The notes under the pieces are model-generated. The model saw only the letters and a program-made list of their open reading frames with translations. It was not told the origin of the DNA and ran no database searches. Shown here one piece after another: positions 1-7,325 of a stretch of 53,582 bases of DNA. The stretch spans positions 1-53,582 of the IMG/VR virus record IMGVR_UViG_3300017971_000344. One strand, written 5' to 3'. Made by a program: the position numbers and the translations under genes. The stretch comes from a virus. Every line of letters begins with the position of its first letter. Within the stretch, counting starts at the first letter, position 1.

Positions 1-30
1 CCGGACTTGCTTCGTTACCCAATTGGTCAT
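1..30 (-). CDS. third repeat-encoded small ORF, cut by window edge
   Basis: The minus-strand ATG at 30-28 lies within the 40-bp module and begins MTNWVTKQV, exactly like its two upstream neighbours. It is preceded by GGAGA and overlaps the TGA of the ORF at 27-236 as ATGA. Only ten codons are inside the window. The function is unknown, and whether it is translated is inferred from the ribosome-site and overlap geometry. Confidence 0.4.
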   Translation of the reverse strand, partial: MTNWVTKQVR

Positions 31-236
31 CGGTTTCTCCTGAGCTGCCACCAGACTTGCCACCAGACTTGCTCCCGGACTTGCCCCCAGACTTGCCCCC
101 AGACTTGCCTACCGACTTGCCTATCGACTTGCCACCAGACTTGCCACCAGACTTGCCCCCCGACTTGCCACCGGACTTGCCTACGGACTTGCCCTTGGAC
201 TTGCCTTTGGACTTGCTTCGTTACCCAATTGGTCAT
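27..236 (-). CDS. repeat-encoded small ORF (QV-rich 4-residue repeats), 69 aa
   Basis: The protein starts MTNWVTKQV and continues as a four-residue repeat of the type x-Q-V-x (QVWG, QVWW, QVDR), ending in RRNR. The ATG follows a GGAGC purine stretch at the right distance. The stop codon overlaps the next ATG as ATGA, so reinitiation is plausible. Alternating Val and Gln would favour beta structure; no known domain is recognised. The other frames are also open because a 12-bp repeat keeps frames free of stops. Translation of this frame is therefore supported only by the start/stop arrangement, which repeats in all three modules. Confidence 0.45.
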   Translation of the reverse strand: MTNWVTKQVQRQVQGQVRRQVRWQVGGQVWWQVWWQVDRQVGRQVWGQVWGQVREQVWWQVWWQLRRNR

Positions 237-430
237 CTGTTGCTCCCGACTTGCCCCCAGACTCGCCAGTAGACTTGCCCCCGGACCTGCCTCTCGACTC
301 GCCTACTGACTTGCCCCCAGACTTGCCTACCGACTTGCCTATCGACTTGCCACCAGACTTGCCTGTTGACTTGCCCCCGGACTTGCCCACTGACTTGCCC
401 CCGGACTTGCTTCGTTACCCAATTGGTCAT
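233..430 (-). CDS. first repeat-encoded small ORF (QV-rich repeats), 65 aa
   Basis: The ATG at 430-428 is preceded by GGAGA with six bases between. The product begins MTNWVTKQVRGQV, runs through about a dozen x-Q-V-x units and ends GSNR; its TGA overlaps the ATG of the next copy. It lies just downstream of the SWIM-finger gene on the same strand and could be co-transcribed with it. A GTG at 466 in the same frame would add 12 residues but lacks a good ribosome site. It is either a real member of a tandem family or a by-product of the DNA repeat; I cannot decide from sequence alone. Confidence 0.45.
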   Translation of the reverse strand: MTNWVTKQVRGQVSGQVRGQVNRQVWWQVDRQVGRQVWGQVSRRVERQVRGQVYWRVWGQVGSNR

Positions 431-489
431 CGGTTTCTCCAGAACAACATATCGGAAAGGTATCACGAAGGCTGGTGGTTGTCAATACA

Positions 490-1059
490 TCACTTGAACG
501 TGATGATTTGACCTGGCTGTGCGTTGAATCCGGATGTGCGCGCTTCTTTGGTAGGCTGTTCCTTCTGCCCCATCTCGCTAGCGAAGTCTTTTGTTCGACG
601 TAACGCTACCTGAGACGCAACCAGCAGGTGTTTACATAATCCCGGCTTTCGTTGGGGATTTTTGATGTCGGGCGGCTTATTGATGATCTTGGTGCCTCGC
701 TCTGAGTAGCCTGCCGAAATGGTGCTGCAGCCTATCTGCGTCAGCACCCACTCCAACCGATACGCGAAGTCTTCGCAACTACACCATACCCACACAGGCG
801 TTTTAGGATCAGGAGGCCCGTAGAACCTGATGTAGGTGTATCGTTTGATGCCGGATGGACACACAACACTGCAGCGAGCTTCGTTGTAGTAGATTGGATT
901 TTTGGGTCTGGACCGCTGAAAACCCTTGCGTGAACCTGCTCCGTACTGCTGTGCTGTCACCCGGCACTCTCCTTTACGGCTGTAGTACTCTCGCGGTGTC
1001 ATGTTGGCCAGTCGGTGCAGGTTGCTACGAGGCAAATCAAACTGTTTCTGTTGAGTCAT
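490..1059 (-). CDS. SWIM-type zinc-finger protein, 189 aa
   Basis: The central region contains CSCEDF followed about 50 residues later by GLCKHLL. This is the CxCx(n)CxH signature of SWIM zinc fingers, which bind DNA or protein. Flanking text (an aromatic-rich RLEWVL stretch, and PPDIKNPQRKPGLCKH) resembles SWIM proteins I recall from other large phages. The N-terminal third is basic. The start is supported by AGGAGAT seven bases upstream of the ATG. It is the only full-length conventional gene on the minus strand and diverges from the sigma-factor gene across a 9-bp inverted repeat. Its biological role is not known; DNA binding is inferred. Confidence 0.75.
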   Translation of the reverse strand: MTQQKQFDLPRSNLHRLANMTPREYYSRKGECRVTAQQYGAGSRKGFQRSRPKNPIYYNEARCSVVCPSGIKRYTYIRFYGPPDPKTPVWVWCSCEDFAYRLEWVLTQIGCSTISAGYSERGTKIINKPPDIKNPQRKPGLCKHLLVASQVALRRTKDFASEMGQKEQPTKEARTSGFNAQPGQIITFK

Positions 1060-1076
1060 TTTTATCTCCTACGCAA

Positions 1077-1104
1077 GTTTTACACTAATTGTCGGGTGTA
1101 AAAC
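1077..1104. promoter_or_regulatory. inverted repeat between divergent genes
   Basis: GTTTTACAC (1077-1085) and GTGTAAAAC (1096-1104) form a perfect 9-bp inverted repeat with a 10-base spacer. It is centred between the SWIM gene and the sigma gene. The half-site TGTAAAAC recurs ahead of several plus-strand genes (about 2535, 24174, 26709). This could be a bidirectional promoter or an operator; there is no clear -35 box. Confidence 0.5.
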
Positions 1105-1139
1105 CTACCTTGATATTAAAGGATAACTTGGAGACGCCG

Positions 1140-2525
1140 GTGGCCGATAAATTTGAAAACTTCAACCGACATGCCGAACAGCTCCAGCAGTACCCGATGT
1201 TGGCCAGTCACGAACTGGAAGGCTACTTTCGCCGCATCGACGAGCTACTCGCACTGGGCGTTCGCGCGCTCTTGGAAACCACTCACTTCGCCGAAGACAA
1301 CGTCTGTTTTCGTTTGGCTGAGATTGTAGCTGGTAGAACCAAGGCTAAAGTCCATCGCGGCCGTTTTACTAAGGATCGAAAAGCAGCCGGTTTAGGTATC
1401 ACCATCGGAGCCGGACACCAAAAAATTCTCTCAGTGGGTTTTGATTTGTTTAAGCTCAGCCGAGCCTCGAGAGACCTCGCAGCTCCTTTGGTCCTCCGCG
1501 TCTTCCGTAGTCTTCGTCTCCAAAACATCATCTACGAACACATCCTCCGCGCTTTTGTTACCGAGACAAACGATTACCGGGATGTTTGCGTTCAACTGGC
1601 TTTACATCAGCAGTACCTCAGACAAGCCGAAGAACAAAACCGAGACGACTTGGTTGATCGCATGCAGACTATCAGTAGGTTGATCGACCAGAAAGAGTTG
1701 ATTGAGTGCCGCATTGGCTGTATGGATTCAAATACACTGTTCGGTACGGTGGCGTTGCTTCATCGCTACGTCGAGCAGATAGACAAAATTCAAGACACGT
1801 TGGTCAAAGCATATCTCCGCAGCATCCCCAAGATAGTGCGTGAGTTTGCTCGCTCCGATTTGGATGCAATGGACATCTTCCAGGCCGGTTGTTTCGGTCT
1901 CATGCACGCCGTCAAGGTGTACGACTACCGAAGTCGAGCTGGATTTGCTCGAGTGTCCCGTCAATGGATTAGACAGCGAATTCGTATCTTCTTAAAGGAG
2001 TCTGGCGGTCCCACCGTACGCCTGCCGCCTAACGTCTGGCAAGATTACCAGCGCTACACTAACGCGGAAAAAGAACTTCGAGCCGAGCGCCCCGGTGACG
2101 TTGTCCTTAGATCTGATGTAGCTGATAGACTAGGCTGGAGTATTGACAAGGTAGAGCAAACTATCGAAAAGGTCGCGATGTGTCAGATTGTTTCTTTGGA
2201 CGAAGAAACTGCTGTAGACGCAGATGAGTTCACCGAACGCGAAGCTATCATATCGGATAATAAGGAAGAGGAAGCGGAGTTGCTTCGCCAGCATCAAGAG
2301 CAGGTGAAGAACATTGTACAGCACCTGTCAAAGGAAGACAGGCACCTGATCTGTCTGCGCTACGGCTGTGTCGAACTGATTGACAACGACAAGCTAGACG
2401 CCGACGAGGTAATAGAAGAACTGTACCGTCAGCTAGCGTGTAAGGCACTTGTACAGCAGTTTGTGGCCGAACGTGTTGACGAAGTAAATTCTACTCTGCT
2501 TCCAGCAGATGGTTCGCTTCAGTAA
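1140..2525 (+). CDS. phage RNA polymerase sigma factor (sigma70 family)
   Basis: A core of about 55 residues matches sigma70 region 2: DIFQAGCFGLMHAVKVYDYR, then ARVSRQWIRQRIRIFL and the start of region 3 as TVRLPPNV. These correspond to the DLIQEGNIGLM, WWIRQ and IRIPVHM elements of housekeeping factors. It is followed by a region-3-like segment (ADRLGWSIDKVEQTI, IVSLDEE) and a weak region 4 (LSKEDRHLICLRYG). The long N-terminal part (about 230 residues) is not recognised. I choose the GTG at 1140, which follows GGAG with a six-base gap; an in-frame TTG at 1089 would add 17 residues. A divergent factor like this could direct host RNA polymerase to phage late promoters. Confidence 0.8.
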   Translation: MADKFENFNRHAEQLQQYPMLASHELEGYFRRIDELLALGVRALLETTHFAEDNVCFRLAEIVAGRTKAKVHRGRFTKDRKAAGLGITIGAGHQKILSVGFDLFKLSRASRDLAAPLVLRVFRSLRLQNIIYEHILRAFVTETNDYRDVCVQLALHQQYLRQAEEQNRDDLVDRMQTISRLIDQKELIECRIGCMDSNTLFGTVALLHRYVEQIDKIQDTLVKAYLRSIPKIVREFARSDLDAMDIFQAGCFGLMHAVKVYDYRSRAGFARVSRQWIRQRIRIFLKESGGPTVRLPPNVWQDYQRYTNAEKELRAERPGDVVLRSDVADRLGWSIDKVEQTIEKVAMCQIVSLDEETAVDADEFTEREAIISDNKEEEAELLRQHQEQVKNIVQHLSKEDRHLICLRYGCVELIDNDKLDADEVIEELYRQLACKALVQQFVAERVDEVNSTLLPADGSLQ

Positions 2526-2605
2526 CTAAATTCTTGTAAAACCAACTCAACCAAAACCGCACGGCTGATTTGGTCGTGCCAAACTCCACAGGAGGACGCA
2601 TCAAA

Positions 2606-3832
2606 ATGGGTAAGCAGTACAAACGTGGTCAAAGGGCCTGGGGTGAGCAGCCGGGACGACGTAATACCGACAAATGGGATAGTGACGTTGTAAAGCTCGA
2701 TGAACCTGCGATCGGAAAGTTCGCCCTAGTTCGCCCGGTTGGCGGTGTCGTTACGGTCAAGACCCACAACATCCGATTCATCTCTCCCAAGGATGGAAAC
2801 GAAACAGGGTACATGGAGCTGTGTCCCAATTGGGATATCGCAACTCAAGAGGATATTGACGGCGGTTGTAACATCTGTAAGGACTTCCACTACGGTCTTC
2901 AGATCGAAGATCCCAAGTATGAGTTCCTGAAAATGCCCCAGAAGTATCGATACTTGTTTCACGCGTTCCACATAACAAACATCAAGGAGAATAGGGAACC
3001 TTCTTTTGGTTGTGTGGGTACTCACGTGTTGGGTATGCAGGCCATCGAAGAAGTTATGCTGACTCAAGGTTCGATGCCGGATGATCCCGCTAACGGTTAC
3101 TGTCTGACTTGGTTGGTCACTAAACCCAAGGTGGCTAAGTTTAAGAAGGACGTCAAATTCCAATCGGGGCCCAGTATTAAGGTGAAGGACCTAGGTGACG
3201 GTAAGTGGGGCGTCAAAGTAGGCAGCCGTAAGGTCGTGGGCGTAGAGCAGGATTTGATCGCCGCTATCGCGACTCCGCCTAAGCCTGAAGAGCAACATAA
3301 GAAGCTTGTTGACCTGGGTCTTTACTCTCTCTTGAAACGAGTTTCTGGGGATGCCTACTCAGTCGGTGGTTCTGTTGCCGATCACGATGACGAAGACATC
3401 GACGGCACTGATTGGGATGAAGGCGAAGCACCCGCAGACGCTGACGTAGATGATTGGGAAGAAGAGGAAGAGGAAGAGCCCAGTGCTGAATCTTCTTCGG
3501 ACACCCAGGATGATGACGATGACTGGGAGGAAGAAGGTAGTTCTTCTGAAGAAAGCCCTGATGCAGACGATGACTGGGATGCTGATGGTGACGAATCATC
3601 TCCCGAGGACGTGTCTGCTGATGATGACTGGGACGCTGAGGAAGAACCCGAGCCTGAACCAGAACCCGAGCCGCCTAAGAAGAAAAAGAAGGCAGCTGCT
3701 AAGAAGAAGGCAGCTAAGAAGAAAACGGCTTCTAAGAAAAAGAAGGCAGCACCTAAGAAGAAGGCAGCTCCGAAGCCTGAACCAGAATCAGATCCTGATG
3801 CTGATGATTGGGATGATGACGACTGGGACTGA
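2606..3832 (+). CDS. probable ssDNA-binding protein with acidic/lysine tail, 408 aa
   Basis: Residues 1-260 form a globular domain with a possible metal site (Cys of ELCPNWD, then CNICKDFHY). This recalls the zinc-containing core of gp32-like phage SSBs. The last 150 residues are low complexity: repeated DDDWD acidic blocks, a lysine/alanine stretch of KKKAA type resembling histone H1 tails, then a DDWDDDDWD end. An acidic, aromatic C-terminal tip is typical of SSBs, where it docks replication partners. It precedes recA and lies in a replication cluster. The start is the ATG at 2606 behind AGGAGG; an in-frame GTG at 2570 has no ribosome site. The family assignment is an inference from architecture and context. 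Confidence 0.6.
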   Translation: MGKQYKRGQRAWGEQPGRRNTDKWDSDVVKLDEPAIGKFALVRPVGGVVTVKTHNIRFISPKDGNETGYMELCPNWDIATQEDIDGGCNICKDFHYGLQIEDPKYEFLKMPQKYRYLFHAFHITNIKENREPSFGCVGTHVLGMQAIEEVMLTQGSMPDDPANGYCLTWLVTKPKVAKFKKDVKFQSGPSIKVKDLGDGKWGVKVGSRKVVGVEQDLIAAIATPPKPEEQHKKLVDLGLYSLLKRVSGDAYSVGGSVADHDDEDIDGTDWDEGEAPADADVDDWEEEEEEEPSAESSSDTQDDDDDWEEEGSSSEESPDADDDWDADGDESSPEDVSADDDWDAEEEPEPEPEPEPPKKKKKAAAKKKAAKKKTASKKKKAAPKKKAAPKPEPESDPDADDWDDDDWD

Positions 3833-3852
3833 TTAAACGCCCGCGGTGCTAC

Positions 3853-3882
3853 GGTGCATTCAGTGATGGTCCTGAATGCACC
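3853..3882. other. 11-bp perfect hairpin between ssb and recA
   Basis: GGTGCATTCAG and CTGAATGCACC form a perfect stem with an 8-base loop between the ssb-like gene and recA. No T-run follows, so it is not a standard intrinsic terminator. It could be an mRNA processing or stabilising structure that sets different ssb and recA levels. Confidence 0.5.
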
Positions 3883-3942
3883 GAGTGCCGCTGGCTTCCG
3901 TTATGCGTGGACTTGGAATCTGACTTTTGATGGTGGTGATGC

Positions 3943-5112
3943 TTGGCACGTAAAAAGAAAACCAAAACAGAAGAAACTCCCGGGCTCGATGCTGCAGCAG
4001 CAATCCTCGAGACGTTTGATGAGTACAAAGAGGTACGCTGCGTGTCGTTGCAGAAGGGCGGTAGAGTCGAAAACACCGTCAGCACCGGATCTCTTATCTT
4101 GGACTTGATTTTGGGCGGCGGTTTACAGCGCGGTCGTATCGCCGAGATCTACGGTCCTGAGGGGTCTGGCAAAACCACCATCATGTTGAGTACGATCGCG
4201 ATGGGCCAGCGTGCCGGCATTCCTTGTGCGTTCTACGATACCGAACATTCGTTAGACCCGACATACATGAAGACTTTGGGTATCGACCTAGAGTACATGG
4301 TTACCGTTGGTGGTAAGAAGATTCCGGGCTTTTTCTATTCGCAACCGGGCGCTGGAGAGTCCGTCTACATGCACGTACTCAAAACGTTGGATCATATGAA
4401 AGATATTGATCCAGAAGTTCCAGGACCACCTACGGTACTGCTTTGCATCGACAGTTTCGCTGCTATGTTTTCTGAAGCAGAAGACTTGGAGAAGTCCGGC
4501 AAGGGCGGACTTGGTCGAGACGCCCGGATGCATTCTACGTGGTTGAGGCAGCTTAAAGGCAGGCTGCGTGCCAAGGGTGCTTTGTTGTTTGTGACGAACC
4601 AGTTGCGTATGAAACTCAATCTAAAAAACCCAAATCAAAACCCCGAATCGCGCCCTGGCGGGCACGCGATGAAGCACTATGCCGACTACGTAATTCGTGT
4701 ATCTGCTTCTAAGAGTGCCAAAGCTGATGCTCAAGGTTTGGAACGTCAGCACATGTACATTCGTACGGTCAAAAATAAGTGCTTCCCTCCTTTCCGCCAA
4801 TGCGAACACGAGCTAATGTTGGGTAGAGGTCTCGATAAAAAAGAGGACGCAACTCAGTTTCTCAAGGCTATCGGCAGACACGAAGTCCGAGGGTCGTTCC
4901 AGAGAGTCAAACTCAAGCCGTTCGATACCGGGAAAGGCATGGCGTCAGCCAAGTACCGAGAGCTGACAGAGTCGCCCGAATTTAGGGAGTACTGCTTCAA
5001 TATTCTTAGGTCAGAGAAAGCTTACGCAGCGTACTTCAAGCAGTCCAACTACATGAACTACATCTACGATGCAACCAAAGAAGACCTCGCTGATGCGGAG
5101 GTGCCGGAATGA
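3943..5112 (+). CDS. recA: RecA/UvsX-family recombinase
   Basis: It catalyses ATP-dependent strand exchange in phage recombination and repair. Walker A is GPEGSGKTT (about residues 71-79), Walker B is VLLCIDSFAAM, and a RecA-style segment NQLRMKL precedes PGGHAMKHYADYVIRV, matching the loop-2 region and the conserved GG-AxKxYA motif. At 389 residues it is nearer to bacterial RecA length. The N-terminus is lysine-rich, and the C-terminal 100 residues are not recognisable as the normal RecA C-domain. The start is a TTG at 3943 behind a GGTGGTGAT purine stretch. Its stop overlaps the next ATG (ATGA), implying coupling to the 59-residue ORF downstream. Confidence 0.92.
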   Translation: MARKKKTKTEETPGLDAAAAILETFDEYKEVRCVSLQKGGRVENTVSTGSLILDLILGGGLQRGRIAEIYGPEGSGKTTIMLSTIAMGQRAGIPCAFYDTEHSLDPTYMKTLGIDLEYMVTVGGKKIPGFFYSQPGAGESVYMHVLKTLDHMKDIDPEVPGPPTVLLCIDSFAAMFSEAEDLEKSGKGGLGRDARMHSTWLRQLKGRLRAKGALLFVTNQLRMKLNLKNPNQNPESRPGGHAMKHYADYVIRVSASKSAKADAQGLERQHMYIRTVKNKCFPPFRQCEHELMLGRGLDKKEDATQFLKAIGRHEVRGSFQRVKLKPFDTGKGMASAKYRELTESPEFREYCFNILRSEKAYAAYFKQSNYMNYIYDATKEDLADAEVPE

Positions 5113-5288
5113 CAGTTTGGCGTACCGACGAAACAGGACGGCCGATCTGCTGGACCAGCGATGCAACAGCAAACTACAAGTCAGACCATCAGTTAAACGA
5201 TCGTGATGAAGTGCTTGATTATGTCAATAAGGCGGACCAACGCATCATCAAATTGATCTTGAAGTATATTCGGTCGTTGGAGCAGTAA
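5109..5288 (+). CDS. small protein, 59 aa, unknown
   Basis: The ATG overlaps the recA stop and the frame closes with TAA three bases before the next gene. The product begins MTVWRTDETGRP and ends with a charged helix (DYVNKADQRIIKLILKYIRSL). No family is recognised. Its tight fit between recA and the HNH gene supports a real gene, probably coupled to recA translation. Confidence 0.65.
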   Translation: MTVWRTDETGRPICWTSDATANYKSDHQLNDRDEVLDYVNKADQRIIKLILKYIRSLEQ

Positions 5289-5290
5289 CG

Positions 5291-6058
5291 ATGTCGAAGC
5301 GCCGCATCTCAAAAAAGTCCGGTTGGGTAGACCCTTGCAGTTTACCCAAAGGACCCAATGGGCGTGCGCTTTGCCGTTTTTGTTATCGAGAAGTACCTCG
5401 TGGCCGTAGAACTTTCTGTAGCGACGTTTGTGTACACCACCACAAACTGCGTACGCGCCCTGCTTACGTTCGTCAGTGTTTGGCTAAACGGGACAAAGGT
5501 GTGTGCGCAGTTTGTGGTCTGGACACGCAGACTACAGCTCGACAGATGACGGCAAATAGGCCTGGTGGGGTGCAGCAACGTAAAGAGTGGGAAAGAGATT
5601 TTGAGGCCAAACTAGGAGCGGCTCCGGGATCAAGAAGGTACTTTAGATACTGGGACGCCGACCACATCAAACCGGTCGCAGAGGGTGGTGGCGAGTGTGG
5701 TCTAGGCAATTACCAGACTCTTTGCATACTGTGTCATAAAAAGAAAACAGCAGAACAGCATACACGTGCCGCACAGCAGCGGCACCAAGCAGAGGAGACA
5801 CCGATGGCTAACGAAAAACCTAACGCGAAAGAACTACAAGATCGACTCAAAGAGTGGATGACCGACTCAGACAACAACCCGCACCGGCTCGTCAGTGCGA
5901 GTAAATTGGCCGAGCTGGCTAAGGCGATGGATCCAGACATCCGCGGCGCCAAGAAGATTCAAGCCAAGTTGGTTCGTGAAGTAGCGCTGATGCTCAAAAA
6001 AGCCATGATGCGTTGCTACGACAATAAACGTGCAACGCTCCGCGACTCCGACATCTAA
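5291..6058 (+). CDS. HNH nuclease-like zinc protein, 255 aa
   Basis: The N-terminal half has a treble-clef pair (CRFCYRE, FCSDVC), then CAVCGLD, the HNH core WDADHIKPVAEGGG, NYQTLCILCHKKKTAE. This order matches the HNH endonuclease domain found in restriction-like and ZRANB3/SMARCAL1-type proteins. The C-terminal 84 residues form a separate charged helical domain beginning MANEKPNAKEL. The ATG of that domain (5804) has its own GAGGAG ribosome site, so a short in-frame product may also be made. Sitting between recA and the SbcCD-like genes, it is probably a recombination nuclease rather than a homing enzyme. Confidence 0.82.
   Translation: MSKRRISKKSGWVDPCSLPKGPNGRALCRFCYREVPRGRRTFCSDVCVHHHKLRTRPAYVRQCLAKRDKGVCAVCGLDTQTTARQMTANRPGGVQQRKEWERDFEAKLGAAPGSRRYFRYWDADHIKPVAEGGGECGLGNYQTLCILCHKKKTAEQHTRAAQQRHQAEETPMANEKPNAKELQDRLKEWMTDSDNNPHRLVSASKLAELAKAMDPDIRGAKKIQAKLVREVALMLKKAMMRCYDNKRATLRDSDI
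5791..5806 (+). promoter_or_regulatory. internal ribosome site and in-frame start in HNH gene
   Basis: AGAGGAGACACCG precedes an ATG at 5804 in the same frame as the HNH gene. This Shine-Dalgarno site is stronger than that of the full-length gene. Use of it would give an 84-residue C-terminal product without the nuclease domain. Confidence 0.5.
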
Positions 6059-6067
6059 GAGCCACCC

Positions 6068-7075
6068 GTGACCAGATTCATCCATACGGCGGATCTGCAT
6101 CTTAATGCGCAGCGCCGCCAATTTCCGAACTACTTGTTGCGGGCGTCGTGGTTGCTCGCTGAGATTGAAGACCTAGCAGTCGAACAGCGGTGTGACTGTA
6201 TAGTGGTAGCGGGAGATATCTTCGAGCAACCCAACACCACTATCGCAGAACGCCAGTTGTTGTCTGACTGGCTAGGTCGACTATCGATACCCATTTTGAT
6301 GATCAGCGGAAACCACGACGCCCGTAGCCATACCATCGGCGACACTTGCATCAGTTACTTATCGTCACTTAAGTTGCACCTTCATTTGATTCATGATGGT
6401 GACCCAAGGATAGTTAACGCCTTTGGTTGCTATTGGTTACTTTTCCCGTATCACGGATGGACCGATCAAGAGCTTCGCTTGATCGTACGTACGATGGTAC
6501 ACAGAATTCGCCTCAAGAAGCCTGATGTACCTATCGTAGCGGTGATGCATGAGGCCGTCAAAGGAGCAGTAACGGAGCGGAACATAGAAGTAAAGCAATC
6601 GGAACAAATAACGCTGATACCGGAACTTGGTCCGACCTACTGGGCGCTGGGAGATATCCATACGCCTCAGCAAATACTACCTAACGCATACTACTGTGGC
6701 GCACCCTATCAGGTTAACTTTGGTGAGTTTGCTGATCAGAAAGGTGTTTTGCTGGTTGATACCGATGACCCGGAGCATCCGCAGCAGGTTTTCTTCGATT
6801 GCCCATACCCACTGGTAACGCTGCGAGAACCACCCAAAGAATGGCCTCTGTTTGGTCGCTACGACGGTGAGTGGGACGATAGTATACCTGAGCATATTCT
6901 GTACCGACCTACTCAAGCAGAGCCTACACCTGAGATAGAACTACAGCGAGCTAGGGTGCCGTTGCTGCATCGATTGGAAGAAAAACTAATCGAGCAGCAG
7001 CATCCGGAAGAACTACTTCAAATGACCATCGACATGGCTACTAAGATGGTGGAGGATTTGAGTCTTGAAGCATAA
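6068..7075 (+). CDS. SbcD/gp47-like recombination exonuclease subunit
   Basis: This is a calcineurin-like metallophosphoesterase with motifs in order: HTADLHL (metal ligands), VVAGDIFE, SGNHDA, VMHEAV, and ALGDIH with GAPYQ. Together with the SbcC-like ATPase at 9090-11537 it should form the Mre11-Rad50 type complex that resects DNA ends for phage recombination (T4 gp47/gp46). The length of 335 residues is typical of gp47. The start is a GTG at 6068. The 3' end overlaps the lipoprotein gene by 11 bases. Confidence 0.9.
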   Translation: MTRFIHTADLHLNAQRRQFPNYLLRASWLLAEIEDLAVEQRCDCIVVAGDIFEQPNTTIAERQLLSDWLGRLSIPILMISGNHDARSHTIGDTCISYLSSLKLHLHLIHDGDPRIVNAFGCYWLLFPYHGWTDQELRLIVRTMVHRIRLKKPDVPIVAVMHEAVKGAVTERNIEVKQSEQITLIPELGPTYWALGDIHTPQQILPNAYYCGAPYQVNFGEFADQKGVLLVDTDDPEHPQQVFFDCPYPLVTLREPPKEWPLFGRYDGEWDDSIPEHILYRPTQAEPTPEIELQRARVPLLHRLEEKLIEQQHPEELLQMTIDMATKMVEDLSLEA

Positions 7076-7325
7076 GATGCTTTTGTTGAGTTTGACGGTT
7101 GCGTTCGTAGCTGCTTTGTTGCTGGCTACTTTGGTGTCTGGGTGTCACAGGTGTAAAACTGGAACCATGCGGTGTAGTGGTACCGAAGTGCAACTGTGCG
7201 CGCCCAACCACCAATGGAAGACCGTGGTTGATTGCAGTAAACTCAAACGGACCAAAAAGAAACACGTGTGCGTGAAGCTGCAAGAGAACCGATGTAGTTG
7301 TCGTGCTGAGGAGACTGCCAAATGA
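7065..7325 (+). CDS. small Cys-rich lipoprotein, 86 aa
   Basis: A hydrophobic segment (LLLSLTVAFVAALLLATL) followed by VSGC is a type II signal peptide with lipobox, so the mature protein begins at the Cys near residue 27. Mature sequence carries further Cys residues in the pattern CxxC, CSG, LCAP, DCSK, VCV, CSC. This resembles Cys-rich modules common in secreted proteins of Myxococcota. The start is a TTG at 7065 behind GGAGG; an ATG four codons later is possible. A membrane lipoprotein made amid replication genes suggests superinfection exclusion or another host-envelope role, but that is inference. Confidence 0.65.
   Translation: MKHKMLLLSLTVAFVAALLLATLVSGCHRCKTGTMRCSGTEVQLCAPNHQWKTVVDCSKLKRTKKKHVCVKLQENRCSCRAEETAK

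Larger units (their letters stand above)
1..440. repeat. 12-bp tandem repeat tract with three 40-bp modules
   Basis: Roughly thirty imperfect copies of a 12-bp unit (GACTTGCCNCCN on the plus strand) are interrupted by a longer block at 1-40, about 207-240 and 401-440. The blocks at 1-40 and 401-440 are identical over all 40 bases; the middle one differs at a few positions at its ends. The tract therefore consists of about 200-bp super-units and probably continues left of the window. On the minus strand each block carries GGAG, a short spacer, and an ATG overlapped by a TGA, which fits a series of coupled small ORFs (listed separately). A purely DNA-level role, such as a recombination tract or origin, cannot be excluded. 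Confidence 0.9.

Noticed and set aside
181-390. Minus-strand GKSG-repeat frame in the left-end tract
   Set aside because: The GGKS units look like P-loops only because of the repeat. This frame lacks the GGAG/ATG/TGA arrangement that the MTNWVTKQV frame shows three times.
1-440. CRISPR array reading of the left-end repeats
   Set aside because: Units are 12 bp and contiguous, with no unique spacers and no dyad structure typical of CRISPR repeats.
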